Position numbers and translations under genes: made by a program
In this document: piece after piece, positions 15,253 to 23,547 of the stretch
How the letters are laid out: every line of letters starts with the position of its first letter
Position numbering within the stretch: the first letter of the stretch is position 1
NCBI GenBank assembly: GCA_964594075.1
Contig: CAZQKW010000038.1
Location: 1-31,949, forward strand
Source: CAZQKW01 sp964594075
GTDB lineage: Bacteria > Desulfobacterota > WTBG01 > CAIYCZ01
Length of the DNA stretch: 31,949 nt
Direction: 5' to 3'
Notes under the pieces: generated by a model
What the model saw: only the letters and a program-made list of their open reading frames with translations
Told to the model about the DNA's origin: nothing
Database searches by the model: none

Positions 15253-16389
15253 ATGTTTCGCAGAATTTATGTAGTGGTTGTCAAGGAGATCACCCAGATA
15301 GTGCGGGACCCCATAGCGCTTCTGCTTATGTTTATCCTGCCGGCATTCCTGCTCTTCATCTTTGGCTTTGCCATAAATCTTGACATACGCACAATTCCGC
15401 TGGCGGTTCTTGATCATGACAAAAACGAGAATTCTCGCGTCCTGGTTGACCGCTTTATAACCTCGGGCTACTTTAAGCTAAAACAGCGCCTTTCTTCCGA
15501 GGATCAGATTAATTGGCTGCTTGATCGCGGCGAGGTTAAGGCGATAATAAAAATACCGGCTAATTTTCAACGGGAAGTTTTCAAGGGTAAGAGCACGCCG
15601 GTCCAGATCATTATTGACGGCACAGATAATAATACCGCAACAGTGGTCATGGGCTATGCACGCATGATCATGCAGCAGCATTCCAAGGATGTGCTATTTG
15701 AACTTTTAAGAACCAGCCGCGGCGCAATTCTTGCCGGTATTCCGACTTTGAATGTGCGTCCTAATATTTGGTATAATCCTGAGCTACGAAGTATTAACTT
15801 TATGGTACCCGGGCTGATTGGTATTATTATGATGGTGGTTGGGGTTGTTAATATGTCCGTATCCATTGTTCGAGAAAAAGAACGGGGCACTATTGAGGCC
15901 ATAATGGTATCGCCTTTGCGACCTTTTGAGCTTATGCTGGGGAAAATTATCCCTTACATTCTTATCGCCTTCATTGACCTTAACCTCATCATATTGCTGG
16001 GTAAATTTGTTTTTCATGTTCCTTTCAGGGGAAGCTTTTTACTGTTTCTATTCCTTTCTTTTCTGTTTCTGGCCTCAGCCCTTTCCATGGGGCTGTTTAT
16101 CTCCAGCATTGCCAAAACCTGCCAGGTTGCGTGGCTAATAAGTTTTTTAGCGACCATTCTGCCGTCGATTATACTATCTGGCTTTATTTTTCCCATTTCC
16201 AATATGCCTAAAATTATACAATTTATTAGTTATTTTTTGCCCGTGCGCTATTTTATTGTCATTCTTCGCGGGATTATTTTGAAAGGTGTCGGACTTTCTG
16301 TCCTTTATCCCCAAGCATTAGTGCTTGTGGGTTTTGCTGCGGTGCTGCTGGCAAGCTGCTCCCTGCGATTTAAAAAGCGATTGGCGTGA
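15253..16389 (+). CDS. ABC-2 type permease (first of two)
   Basis: A 378-residue integral membrane protein. One membrane segment near residues 20-42 (LLLMFILPAFLLFIFGFAI) is followed by a periplasmic domain of about 130 residues, then a cluster of about five segments from residue 185 onward, the usual ABC-2 permease layout. The sequence SIVREKERGTIEAIMVSPL marks the cytoplasmic coupling region before the second half. It closely resembles the next gene in layout, and the two probably form a heterodimer driven by the preceding ATPase. Only 3 bases separate its stop from the next start, so translation is likely coupled. Confidence 0.93.
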   Translation: MFRRIYVVVVKEITQIVRDPIALLLMFILPAFLLFIFGFAINLDIRTIPLAVLDHDKNENSRVLVDRFITSGYFKLKQRLSSEDQINWLLDRGEVKAIIKIPANFQREVFKGKSTPVQIIIDGTDNNTATVVMGYARMIMQQHSKDVLFELLRTSRGAILAGIPTLNVRPNIWYNPELRSINFMVPGLIGIIMMVVGVVNMSVSIVREKERGTIEAIMVSPLRPFELMLGKIIPYILIAFIDLNLIILLGKFVFHVPFRGSFLLFLFLSFLFLASALSMGLFISSIAKTCQVAWLISFLATILPSIILSGFIFPISNMPKIIQFISYFLPVRYFIVILRGIILKGVGLSVLYPQALVLVGFAAVLLASCSLRFKKRLA

Positions 16390-16392
16390 CCT

Positions 16393-17559
16393 ATGAGCTT
16401 ACGGCGTATTCTTGCTATCATTTTCAAAGAACTTACCCAGCTAAAGCGGGATAAAAAGATGTATCCATTGCTTTTTTCCGCACCCATTTTGCAGCTTATT
16501 GTCCTTGGGTATGCGGCAAACTTTGATATAAAACATATTCCAACTGGTGTCTTGGATATGGATAACACCACCATGAGTCGTCAGTATCTGGATGCGTTTG
16601 CATTTAACGGCTATTTTGACATCTTGTATCGTGCGCATAGCCGTCAGGAGCTATGCCATTTGCTTGATACGGGAAAAATAAAAATCGGCATTGATATTCC
16701 TGTGGATTTTCAAAAAAACCTTAAGAAGGGCGCTTTCGCGCAGGTACATGTTCTTGTTGACGGTGCCGATTCCAACAGTGCAACGATAGGGCTTAACTAT
16801 GTCAGCATCATTTCCCAAAGATTTTCATCAAACCTTATTTTGCGCAGCATTGATACGGCAGCATTTCAGAGCAATGATTTTTTGGGTACCTGGCGGAGGG
16901 AAATTGGTAAATCCATGCTGGTAGATGACGCCCTGCGCATCTGGTATAATCCGGAACTCAGCAGCAAACAGTTTTTTGTTCCCGGCGTTATCTGCATGAT
17001 TCTTCTCATTGTAACTACCAATCTCACCGCGTTGAGCCTGGTACGGGAAAAAGAAATTGGCACGCTGGAGCAGATCTTGGTAACTCCCGTACGGCCAGGG
17101 GAAATACTTTTAGGAAAACTTTCTCCTTTTATCATCATTGGTTTTATTGATGTTATGTTTATTTTACTCGCCGCGATGATTATTTTTGATGTGTTTATTA
17201 AGGGAAGTCTTTTCCTCTTATTTCTCTCTGCCGGATTTTTTCTGTTCTCTACCCTCGGGCTGGGCATTTTCATATCCACGGTGTCACGCACTCAAGAACA
17301 GGCTATGATATTTCTTTTCTTTTTAGTGCTTAATATGACCATGCTGTGCGGTGTTATATTTCCCATTGAGAATATGCCAAAAGTTATTCAGTGGATTACC
17401 TATTTGCTGCCACTTCGGTATTTTGCTATCATTGTTCGAGGCCTTTTTCTTAAAGGGGTTGGAATAGCGGTTCTCTGGGATCAAATATTCTACTTATTCC
17501 TCTGCGGCATCGTTATTTTTACCCTCAGTCTGTCTCGCATGAAGAAAAAGATTGCCTGA
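16393..17559 (+). CDS. ABC-2 type permease (second of two)
   Basis: A 388-residue permease with the same plan as its neighbour: an N-terminal segment (PLLFSAPILQLIVLGYAANF), a periplasmic domain and a five-segment C-terminal bundle from about residue 195. The coupling sequence LVREKEIGTLEQILVTPVRP is typical of YbhR/YhhJ-type permeases. The pair with the preceding gene, plus adaptor and ATPase, make a complete inner-membrane exporter. The substrate cannot be read from sequence; relatives move drugs, lipids or polysaccharide-like compounds. The radical SAM gene follows after 35 bases. Confidence 0.93.
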   Translation: MSLRRILAIIFKELTQLKRDKKMYPLLFSAPILQLIVLGYAANFDIKHIPTGVLDMDNTTMSRQYLDAFAFNGYFDILYRAHSRQELCHLLDTGKIKIGIDIPVDFQKNLKKGAFAQVHVLVDGADSNSATIGLNYVSIISQRFSSNLILRSIDTAAFQSNDFLGTWRREIGKSMLVDDALRIWYNPELSSKQFFVPGVICMILLIVTTNLTALSLVREKEIGTLEQILVTPVRPGEILLGKLSPFIIIGFIDVMFILLAAMIIFDVFIKGSLFLLFLSAGFFLFSTLGLGIFISTVSRTQEQAMIFLFFLVLNMTMLCGVIFPIENMPKVIQWITYLLPLRYFAIIVRGLFLKGVGIAVLWDQIFYLFLCGIVIFTLSLSRMKKKIA

Positions 17560-17594
17560 AAATTATACGCGGCGCCAACTCATTCATAAAAGCG

Positions 17595-18926
17595 ATGTCT
17601 GGTGCACATACTAAAATTCTACGCCCAAAGATAGTATTTGCAGATGAGAACGGGAGTATCTTTAGCCATCCTCGGCTTGAAATGCTTGGCTTCAGCGGTT
17701 CCCTGCCTGTTCAGCCTGCTACGCATGAGCTGGCGATTCTTCCCGATATGAGCAAGCTCTTTTTTCATCCTCACTGCCCGCCGTACGGCTACGATCCAAT
17801 TACAAAAAAAGTGGTCTGCCTTAAGGAAACCCGGCAAGGAAAGCGCAGAATTAAATGTTCTGCTGTATCCGCATTTCTTCGGCAGGGATGGGTGCGGTTG
17901 CTGCTTCCGGCAATGGATTATAACGCCAAAGACTATATGCTGCCGTTATGGGCATACAGTGCAGTCGGCATGGAAAATGGGCAGTATTATGTTCCAGCTT
18001 TTGAAATTGATAATAATTTTCGCTGGCATCCGGATCAGTTTGATGACCGCAACCTCGCCGCCGCAGTACAAAAGCGCCATGCTGAATTTCCCAGCAACCG
18101 TCTCGTAAAACATCTGGAGATCTGTGCTTGTAGGTATCATTGCTTTGCGGCAAAAAATTTTTTCTTTCGGCGCTGGGAGGCCCCCATTCCCACAAGTCCT
18201 ACATGTAATTCACAGTGTCTTGGATGTATTTCTCTACAGCCGGACAGTGGTTGCCTTGCCCCACAAGAACGTATCAGCTTTGTCCCCACCGTAACAGAAA
18301 TTGTTGCGCCGTTTGTACTCCACCTCAATGAAGCTCCCGACGCTATTATAAGCTTTGGGCAAGGCTGCGAAGGAGAGCCGATAATTCAATGGAAACTTAT
18401 AAGCGAGTCAATTGCTGCTATACGGGCGGAAACCGACTCCGGCACAATTAATTTAAATACCAATGGCAGCGTCCCGGCATGGGTGGAGACTATTTGCAAA
18501 AGCGGCCTTGACAGCATCCGTATTAGCTTAAATAGTGCACGCAAGGAGCTGTATAACCGCTACTACTGCCCGCAGCGGTATACGTTTGAGGATGTCATTA
18601 CATCAATTCAAATCGCCCGTGATTGTGGCATATTTACCATGATCAATTACTTAATTTTCCCCGGCATTACCGATCAGGAGGAAGAACTGGCGTCGTTAAT
18701 TAAAATCATAGAATGCACCCATCCCCACCTCGTGCATTTCAAAAATTTAAATATTGATCCTGATTTCTATCTTAAAACCATGGGCAATCCCCTTCGACCT
18801 GGCATTGGAATAACAAAAGTAAAGCAGGTGCTTGAGAAAGAATTTCCATTGCTTCAATTTGGCTACTATAACCGAACTAAAGAAAATTTCTTCGCCTTAC
18901 CTTCCCAAACTAAACCGTCAACATAG
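17595..18926 (+). CDS. Radical SAM protein with an unassigned N-terminal domain
   Basis: A 443-residue protein. The [4Fe-4S]/SAM site is CNSQCLGC (C204, C208, C211), unusually far into the chain. It is followed by the SAM-contact motif SFGQGCEGEPII and later strands INLNTNGS and SIRISLNSA. The first 190 residues form a separate domain with HPHCPPYGYDPIT and a cysteine-rich ICACRYHC just before the radical SAM core; I do not recognise it. There is no SPASM-type cluster-binding tail. It starts 35 bases after the second permease on the same strand, so it may be cotranscribed with the exporter, although the ribosome binding site of ATG 17595 is weak. The substrate is unknown. Confidence 0.85.
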   Translation: MSGAHTKILRPKIVFADENGSIFSHPRLEMLGFSGSLPVQPATHELAILPDMSKLFFHPHCPPYGYDPITKKVVCLKETRQGKRRIKCSAVSAFLRQGWVRLLLPAMDYNAKDYMLPLWAYSAVGMENGQYYVPAFEIDNNFRWHPDQFDDRNLAAAVQKRHAEFPSNRLVKHLEICACRYHCFAAKNFFFRRWEAPIPTSPTCNSQCLGCISLQPDSGCLAPQERISFVPTVTEIVAPFVLHLNEAPDAIISFGQGCEGEPIIQWKLISESIAAIRAETDSGTINLNTNGSVPAWVETICKSGLDSIRISLNSARKELYNRYYCPQRYTFEDVITSIQIARDCGIFTMINYLIFPGITDQEEELASLIKIIECTHPHLVHFKNLNIDPDFYLKTMGNPLRPGIGITKVKQVLEKEFPLLQFGYYNRTKENFFALPSQTKPST

Positions 18927-19069
18927 AACCAGCCTGATGTATCAGCTCAAATAAAGCATGCGACATGGGAGTCTTTTTTTATGTTTTTGCTTGTTGGTTA
19001 TTATCTTGCCATTAAATCAATTCATGGGGCCACTTGGCAATTAATGCGGAATTCAGAGGAGAAATCGCT

Positions 19070-20356
19070 ATGCAAAAAAAGCATATATGGGTGTCCTTAT
19101 TATTGCTTCTGATTCTAATAATACACTCACAGGCTGTGCCGTCAGAAGAAAATCTGTCTGCAACCCACAAGGAACTCGTGAGCCTTGGCGGTCAGATGCG
19201 GACGCGTATTGATGCAACTAATAACCAGTCTCTTGATAATTTCAGTTATGACCCTGCTAAGCGTGAAACACAGCTATTAAACAGAAGCCGCATCCATGTG
19301 GCGGCACATCCGACAGAATGGGTACGGTTTTATTTTGAACCGCAGTTTTACGGCCGCTGGGGAGGTTATGACAATGAAAACCGGTTGTCGCTTTATCAGG
19401 GATACATTGAGTTTTTAAAAGGCGGGCAAATTCCCGTTACGTTAAGAATCGGACGGCACGAACTGGTATATGGCTCGGCATTTTTTCTCGGCAACGACGA
19501 TTTCTATCAGGGTTTATCATGGGATGGGGCAAAAATAAACATTCAACCTCTCTCCAGCTTAACCGTTGATCTGATCGCAGCATGTTTGGTAAGCTTTACA
19601 AATAATAAAGCTAATAAGCCAGGACTGTATGGGTTCTATTCTACTTACACAGGCCTGCCGGATATTGACTGGGATGTTTATTTTTTTTATGACCGGCATG
19701 GATTCCAGAATCTGTATGATCACCTCCCTGCCAGTCCTCTTTGGTTTACTGTTGGAACCAGGATTGAGTTAAAGATTGCTCAACAGCTTACAGTTGAGTT
19801 TGAGCCGATGTATCAGTTTGGCCGGGTTCGATTAAACAATCCGGCAGGAAGCAGCCAGATCAGGGCTTATGGCGGTCACGCCCATCTGACCTATGACTTT
19901 AATCTTCCCTTATACCCATCGTTAAGGGTCTGTTATGCGTTTGGCACGGGGGACCGCAATACCAAGGATGGAACCATGCGGGAATTCCATGGAAATATCT
20001 ACAATGATATCGCAGTGGTGGGAGATATGAATATAATCCCTGACATGAGCGGCGTGGATATCGGACTAATAAGAGCAAGCGGTATCAGTGCAACTACACT
20101 GGCATCATCAATAAAGCCAACTCCAAGACTGACCATTAATTTTGACTATCATTATTTTGTCGCTGATAAAACGCCAAAGGGCATTTCTACGACTTTAGGA
20201 AATGAAGTTGATTTTTATATTGAATACGAGGTGTCTGATAAAATCAGTATTCTTGGCAGTATTAATCGTTTTTTTACTGCCGATATCTTCAGAGAGGCGA
20301 CAGGTAAAAACAAAGATGTTGATTATTTTTTTCTACAAACCCAGATAGAATTCTAA
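19070..20356 (+). CDS. Alginate-export-type outer-membrane porin
   Basis: A 428-residue exported barrel. A 22-residue signal peptide (VSLLLLLILIIHSQA) is followed by strands with the alginate-export family pattern, for example LRIGRHELVYGSAFFLGN with YQGLSWDGAKI. It ends in FLQTQIEF, an aromatic C-terminus as usual for barrels inserted by Bam. Family members such as AlgE pass anionic polysaccharide across the outer membrane; many relatives have other or unknown cargo. ATG 19070 is chosen because AGAGGAG lies 8 bases upstream and it puts the signal peptide at the start. It is about 140 bases downstream of the radical SAM gene. Its stop overlaps that of the convergent sirtuin gene. Confidence 0.8.
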   Translation: MQKKHIWVSLLLLLILIIHSQAVPSEENLSATHKELVSLGGQMRTRIDATNNQSLDNFSYDPAKRETQLLNRSRIHVAAHPTEWVRFYFEPQFYGRWGGYDNENRLSLYQGYIEFLKGGQIPVTLRIGRHELVYGSAFFLGNDDFYQGLSWDGAKINIQPLSSLTVDLIAACLVSFTNNKANKPGLYGFYSTYTGLPDIDWDVYFFYDRHGFQNLYDHLPASPLWFTVGTRIELKIAQQLTVEFEPMYQFGRVRLNNPAGSSQIRAYGGHAHLTYDFNLPLYPSLRVCYAFGTGDRNTKDGTMREFHGNIYNDIAVVGDMNIIPDMSGVDIGLIRASGISATTLASSIKPTPRLTINFDYHYFVADKTPKGISTTLGNEVDFYIEYEVSDKISILGSINRFFTADIFREATGKNKDVDYFFLQTQIEF

Positions 20357-21111
20357 GCATCTTTCAGGGTTCGCACTTTTTCCACTACTCGTGGCAGAAC
20401 CTCGCCGGTTTTACCCAGAATAATATAGTCAGACACAAACCGCGTGAGCGCGGTTTCCGAGGGATTTATTTCAACCACTTTTGCTCCAGCGCTTTTAGCA
20501 ATCTCAGGCATGCTTGCCGCTGGATAGACAACTGCCGACGTTCCCAATACCAGCATCAAATCGCAGGTGCGCGATTCATGATGCGCTCTGGTGAGCGCTT
20601 CCACCGGAATCGCCTCGCCAAAAAAAACACAATCCGGTTTTAACACCCCTTTGCACTTGTTGCAACGCGGAGGCCGATCATCAAGTGAAATCTCTGAGCT
20701 GGGCAGATGGTTGCCACAGTCCATACAGGTGACCGTCTGCAGATTGCCATGGAATTCTATAATATCCTTATTTCCCGCCACATGATGCAGCCCGTCAACA
20801 TTCTGGGTAATAATTGTTTTCAAATATCCCATCTGTTCGAGTTCGGCGAGCGCCAAATGACCGGGATTAGGCCGGGCTTTAGCAATCTCTTTCTGCATTG
20901 CGCTCAGCAGTATCCAGGCTTTTTCAGGGTGATGCCGCAGTGTTGAAATGTGCGCGTATTCCTCCGGGTCGTATTGTTCCCACAGACCACCTTTGCCGCG
21001 AAACGGCGCAATGTCGCTCTCAACAGACATACCGGCGCCACTTAACGCAACCACCTTTTTTGCGTTCACGATATCCTGAGCCAGACGGTTAATTTCTGCA
21101 TCCAGTACCAT
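20353..21111 (-). CDS. cobB: NAD-dependent protein deacylase, sirtuin family
   Basis: Sirtuins remove acyl groups from lysine using NAD. The 252-residue protein has the NAD-binding motif GAGMSVESDIAPFRG (25-39), TQNVDGLHHVAG (102-113), catalytic H121 in HGN, and four zinc cysteines C129, C132, C150 and C153. GTSAVVYPAASMP and VEINPSETALT follow. The usual SGIP is SDIA, a modest variation. ATG 21111 has GGAGG 8 bases upstream. It converges on the porin gene with overlapping stop codons (20353-20356), so the two transcripts must read into each other. Confidence 0.95.
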   Translation of the reverse strand: MVLDAEINRLAQDIVNAKKVVALSGAGMSVESDIAPFRGKGGLWEQYDPEEYAHISTLRHHPEKAWILLSAMQKEIAKARPNPGHLALAELEQMGYLKTIITQNVDGLHHVAGNKDIIEFHGNLQTVTCMDCGNHLPSSEISLDDRPPRCNKCKGVLKPDCVFFGEAIPVEALTRAHHESRTCDLMLVLGTSAVVYPAASMPEIAKSAGAKVVEINPSETALTRFVSDYIILGKTGEVLPRVVEKVRTLKDA

Positions 21112-21257
21112 GGCTATTTCCTCCCGTGTTATGCGCTGCGATATGGCAACGCGGTGTCCGATGCATGAGATTCTCGCAGCACTGCTCCGATGATAATGTG
21201 TTCATGTTTTTTGTATAAAATACAACGTGCTCGCCACTGCTTGACAAGTAATCGCAC

Positions 21258-21659
21258 TTATTCTTCGCCTTCATAAAAACCACAGGCGCTGCTGATGGAA
21301 GGATTGCTTTTGAAAATACTTTCAGCGCGGTAGCAATAAAAGTTCTTGATATAGTATTTAATGTCGCCATACATCTCCTTCCATTGCTCCAAAGTGCCGT
21401 TTTTTTGTGACAGCACATATTCATCAATAATTACTTGAACTTCTTTGAGCAACAGGTTGCGTATTTGGAGCGCAAGGTCTTGAGACTTTCGGGTGCCTTT
21501 CTTGCACCGTTTTATTTTTTTTACCAGCACCTCCAAGTCATCCATTATAGCCTCGAACAATTCAGCCCGGACGCGTGGATCAATTGTTCGCTCATTGCCC
21601 GGTGTGTTCTGAAACGTGATCATTTTTTTATAAAGGCGTTCAATGTGTCGAGCTCCCAT
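21258..21659 (-). CDS. Hypothetical protein, about 133 residues
   Basis: I do not recognise this protein. It is soluble, mostly helical and charged, with a lysine-rich middle (VKKIKRCKKGTRK) and a C-terminal stretch rich in tyrosine (DIKYYIKNFYCYRAE). There is no signal peptide or membrane segment. ATG 21659 is the first ATG; a TTG at 21674 would add five residues. It lies 147 bases upstream of the sirtuin gene on the same strand; that spacer holds no clear terminator. Confidence 0.55.
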   Translation of the reverse strand: MGARHIERLYKKMITFQNTPGNERTIDPRVRAELFEAIMDDLEVLVKKIKRCKKGTRKSQDLALQIRNLLLKEVQVIIDEYVLSQKNGTLEQWKEMYGDIKYYIKNFYCYRAESIFKSNPSISSACGFYEGEE

Positions 21660-21911
21660 AATACATCCATTCAAAGCAAAAAAAACAGTTTACTTCTTTA
21701 TAAGGTATCTATTTATAATTTTCAAGGGCAAAGAGAATGGAAGCAGAAACTGCTACTCCTGTGCGATTAATAAATCAGCATTGTGTAAAAATTTATTCTG
21801 ATATATAGTAAAAAATAATGATTTGAAATGGGGCGACGAGTCAATTGCACGGCAATTTTTAAAACTGGTGTGCTTAATAAAAAGGTTTTATGTTCGAATA
21901 AGGAGGTTCCT

Positions 21912-22337
21912 ATGGAGCAGATTGAGCTTCGCAAAAAAATTGTAGAACTTGTAAAATCATACGACTATTCAAATCTTATAACCATTGATGCCTCAGGAAG
22001 ACCTAAAGGCAGAATGATGGAAAATTTACCGTTCAAGGAAGATCTGATCTTCTGGTTTGCCACCGGCGTCCAGTCAAACAAAGTTCAAGAGATTAAGAAA
22101 AATTGTCAAGCAAGTGTTTTTGTCTATCGCCCATCTGATCATAGCAGCGTCTCAGCTCTTGGCACTGCTGAGATTGTTAGCGACGATGCAATCCGCAAAC
22201 AGTACTGGAAGGAAAAATGGTCGGCGTTCTGGAAAACAGGTCCGGCGGATCCCGCCTATGTGCTCATTAAAGTGGTGCCACAAAAGGTGATCTACCTGGA
22301 TTTCCCCACCCATAAGCAGGAAACGCTTGATTTGTAG
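21912..22337 (+). CDS. Pyridoxamine 5'-phosphate oxidase-like protein (general stress protein 26 type)
   Basis: A 141-residue split-barrel flavin-binding protein. It has the family start LVKSYDYSNLITIDASGRPKGR, the FWFATGVQSNKVQEI segment and SVSALGTAEIV, with WSAFWKTGPADPAYVLIKV near the end, matching general stress protein 26 relatives. These proteins bind FMN or FAD; they are not the vitamin B6 enzyme itself, and their substrate is usually unknown. ATG 21912 is preceded by a strong AAGGAGG with 6 bases of spacing; the longer ORF from 21828 is not credible. It is divergent from the hypothetical gene at 21258. Confidence 0.9.
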   Translation: MEQIELRKKIVELVKSYDYSNLITIDASGRPKGRMMENLPFKEDLIFWFATGVQSNKVQEIKKNCQASVFVYRPSDHSSVSALGTAEIVSDDAIRKQYWKEKWSAFWKTGPADPAYVLIKVVPQKVIYLDFPTHKQETLDL

Positions 22338-22404
22338 CCTGGTGGCTCAGACGGTTTTGCAGGTGTCATAAGCATACGATCAGTTACCCTGTTAAGGAAA
22401 CACC

Positions 22405-23436
22405 ATGAGAGGTTATGCAGTTATTAGACCGATTTTCCTGGCAATGTTGTCCATTTTCTGCGCCTGTATTGCGTTGGCAGAAGAAACCCTGTCTTGGCCG
22501 CCACTGCCCAATGCTGTTGCCGCACTGGAATCAAACTGCAGGGTGAACGTAAAAACGGTGATCGTTCCGGAGTGGGAAAAGGGGGCAAATTTTTATTATG
22601 CTTTTGAACCGACGCATGGTCAGCGAAAAACCGGATTTATCTTCTATCCGGGCGCGCTGGTGGACCCGCGGTCTTATGCTCCTCTTGCACAGGCAATCGC
22701 AGCGCAGGGATACTTAACGGTAATTGTGAAGATGGTAGGGGATCTTGCCATCTTGAGCCCTGATCGGGCTGGCGTGGTAATAAGCGATTACCCTGACATT
22801 GAAACGTGGGTCATTGGCGGCCATTCTTTTGGCGGTGCTATAGCCTGTTCCTATGCAAAAGACCATACTGAAACGATTACGGGTGTGGTGCTGTGGGCAG
22901 CTTATCCATCGCCCGCTTTCAGCATCACGGATACAGATTTAAAAGTCCTGTCTATTTACGGAACATACGATGGGCTGGCCACGGTAGAAGAAATCGAGGC
23001 ATCGCAAGCAGACCTGCCTGCAAACACAAAATTTGTGGCGATCGAAGGCGGCAATCATACCCAGTTTGGCTGGTACGACGTCTATCCTAACCCGGTGCAG
23101 CCGGGCGATAACTCTCCCGGAATTACCAGGGAGCAGCAGCAGTGTCAGATTATATACCATACCGTCAAGTTTCTTGGGCAGGTAAACAAGAGGTTCTGCG
23201 CTGCAACGTTTCTGCTGGGTAAGCAGGATCAACAAGTTGACGCATTAAGACGGTTCCGTGATATGGTACTGGTTAAAAGCACTATGGGCAAGAATTTGAT
23301 TAAGATATATTACAAAAATAGTCAGCGCCTGGTTGCACTGTGCGAGCAGAAACCGGCAATAAGAATTTTTGCAAAAAAACTGCTCGAGATACTGGTTCCG
23401 GTACTACAGTTACTGTGTTATTATTATTATTATTAG
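22405..23436 (+). CDS. Exported alpha/beta hydrolase with a degenerate CFI-box-like C-terminal domain
   Basis: A 343-residue protein with a signal peptide of about 25 residues (FLAMLSIFCACIALAEE). The alpha/beta hydrolase domain shows YPGALVDPRSYAPLA, the nucleophile elbow GGHSFGG (S141), likely acid D189 in YGTYDG and H218 in GGNHTQFG. From C265 a second domain of about 75 residues follows (CAATFLLGKQ, ALRRFRDMVLV, KIYYKNSQRLVA, IFAKKLLEILVPV). This resembles the CFIATAAYGS C-terminal domain (CFI-box) attached to many secreted deltaproteobacterial proteins, with the box itself altered. The protein ends in five tyrosines made by a TAT repeat. Substrate unknown; esterase or dienelactone hydrolase-like activity is possible. 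Confidence 0.8.
   Translation: MRGYAVIRPIFLAMLSIFCACIALAEETLSWPPLPNAVAALESNCRVNVKTVIVPEWEKGANFYYAFEPTHGQRKTGFIFYPGALVDPRSYAPLAQAIAAQGYLTVIVKMVGDLAILSPDRAGVVISDYPDIETWVIGGHSFGGAIACSYAKDHTETITGVVLWAAYPSPAFSITDTDLKVLSIYGTYDGLATVEEIEASQADLPANTKFVAIEGGNHTQFGWYDVYPNPVQPGDNSPGITREQQQCQIIYHTVKFLGQVNKRFCAATFLLGKQDQQVDALRRFRDMVLVKSTMGKNLIKIYYKNSQRLVALCEQKPAIRIFAKKLLEILVPVLQLLCYYYYY
23418..23434 (+). repeat. TTA/TAT trinucleotide repeat at the end of the hydrolase gene
   Basis: Almost six TTA units run through the last codons and into the stop codon, giving a tail of five tyrosines. Slippage here would change the tail length by whole codons without loss of frame, until the TAG. Confidence 0.85.
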
Positions 23437-23547
23437 ATTATTAACATACCGGAAATATTTTAGATTATAGTGGGCGCAGGCCGCAGCGTCTGCACAGGCT
23501 GTACCCATTTTTTGGCCAACACCATGTGCTGCGGCACCTGCTGCAAG

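Noticed and set aside
17560..19069. RiPP precursor peptide next to the radical SAM gene
   Set aside because: No short ORF with a ribosome binding site and a Cys- or Gly-rich core was found in the spacers around the radical SAM gene.
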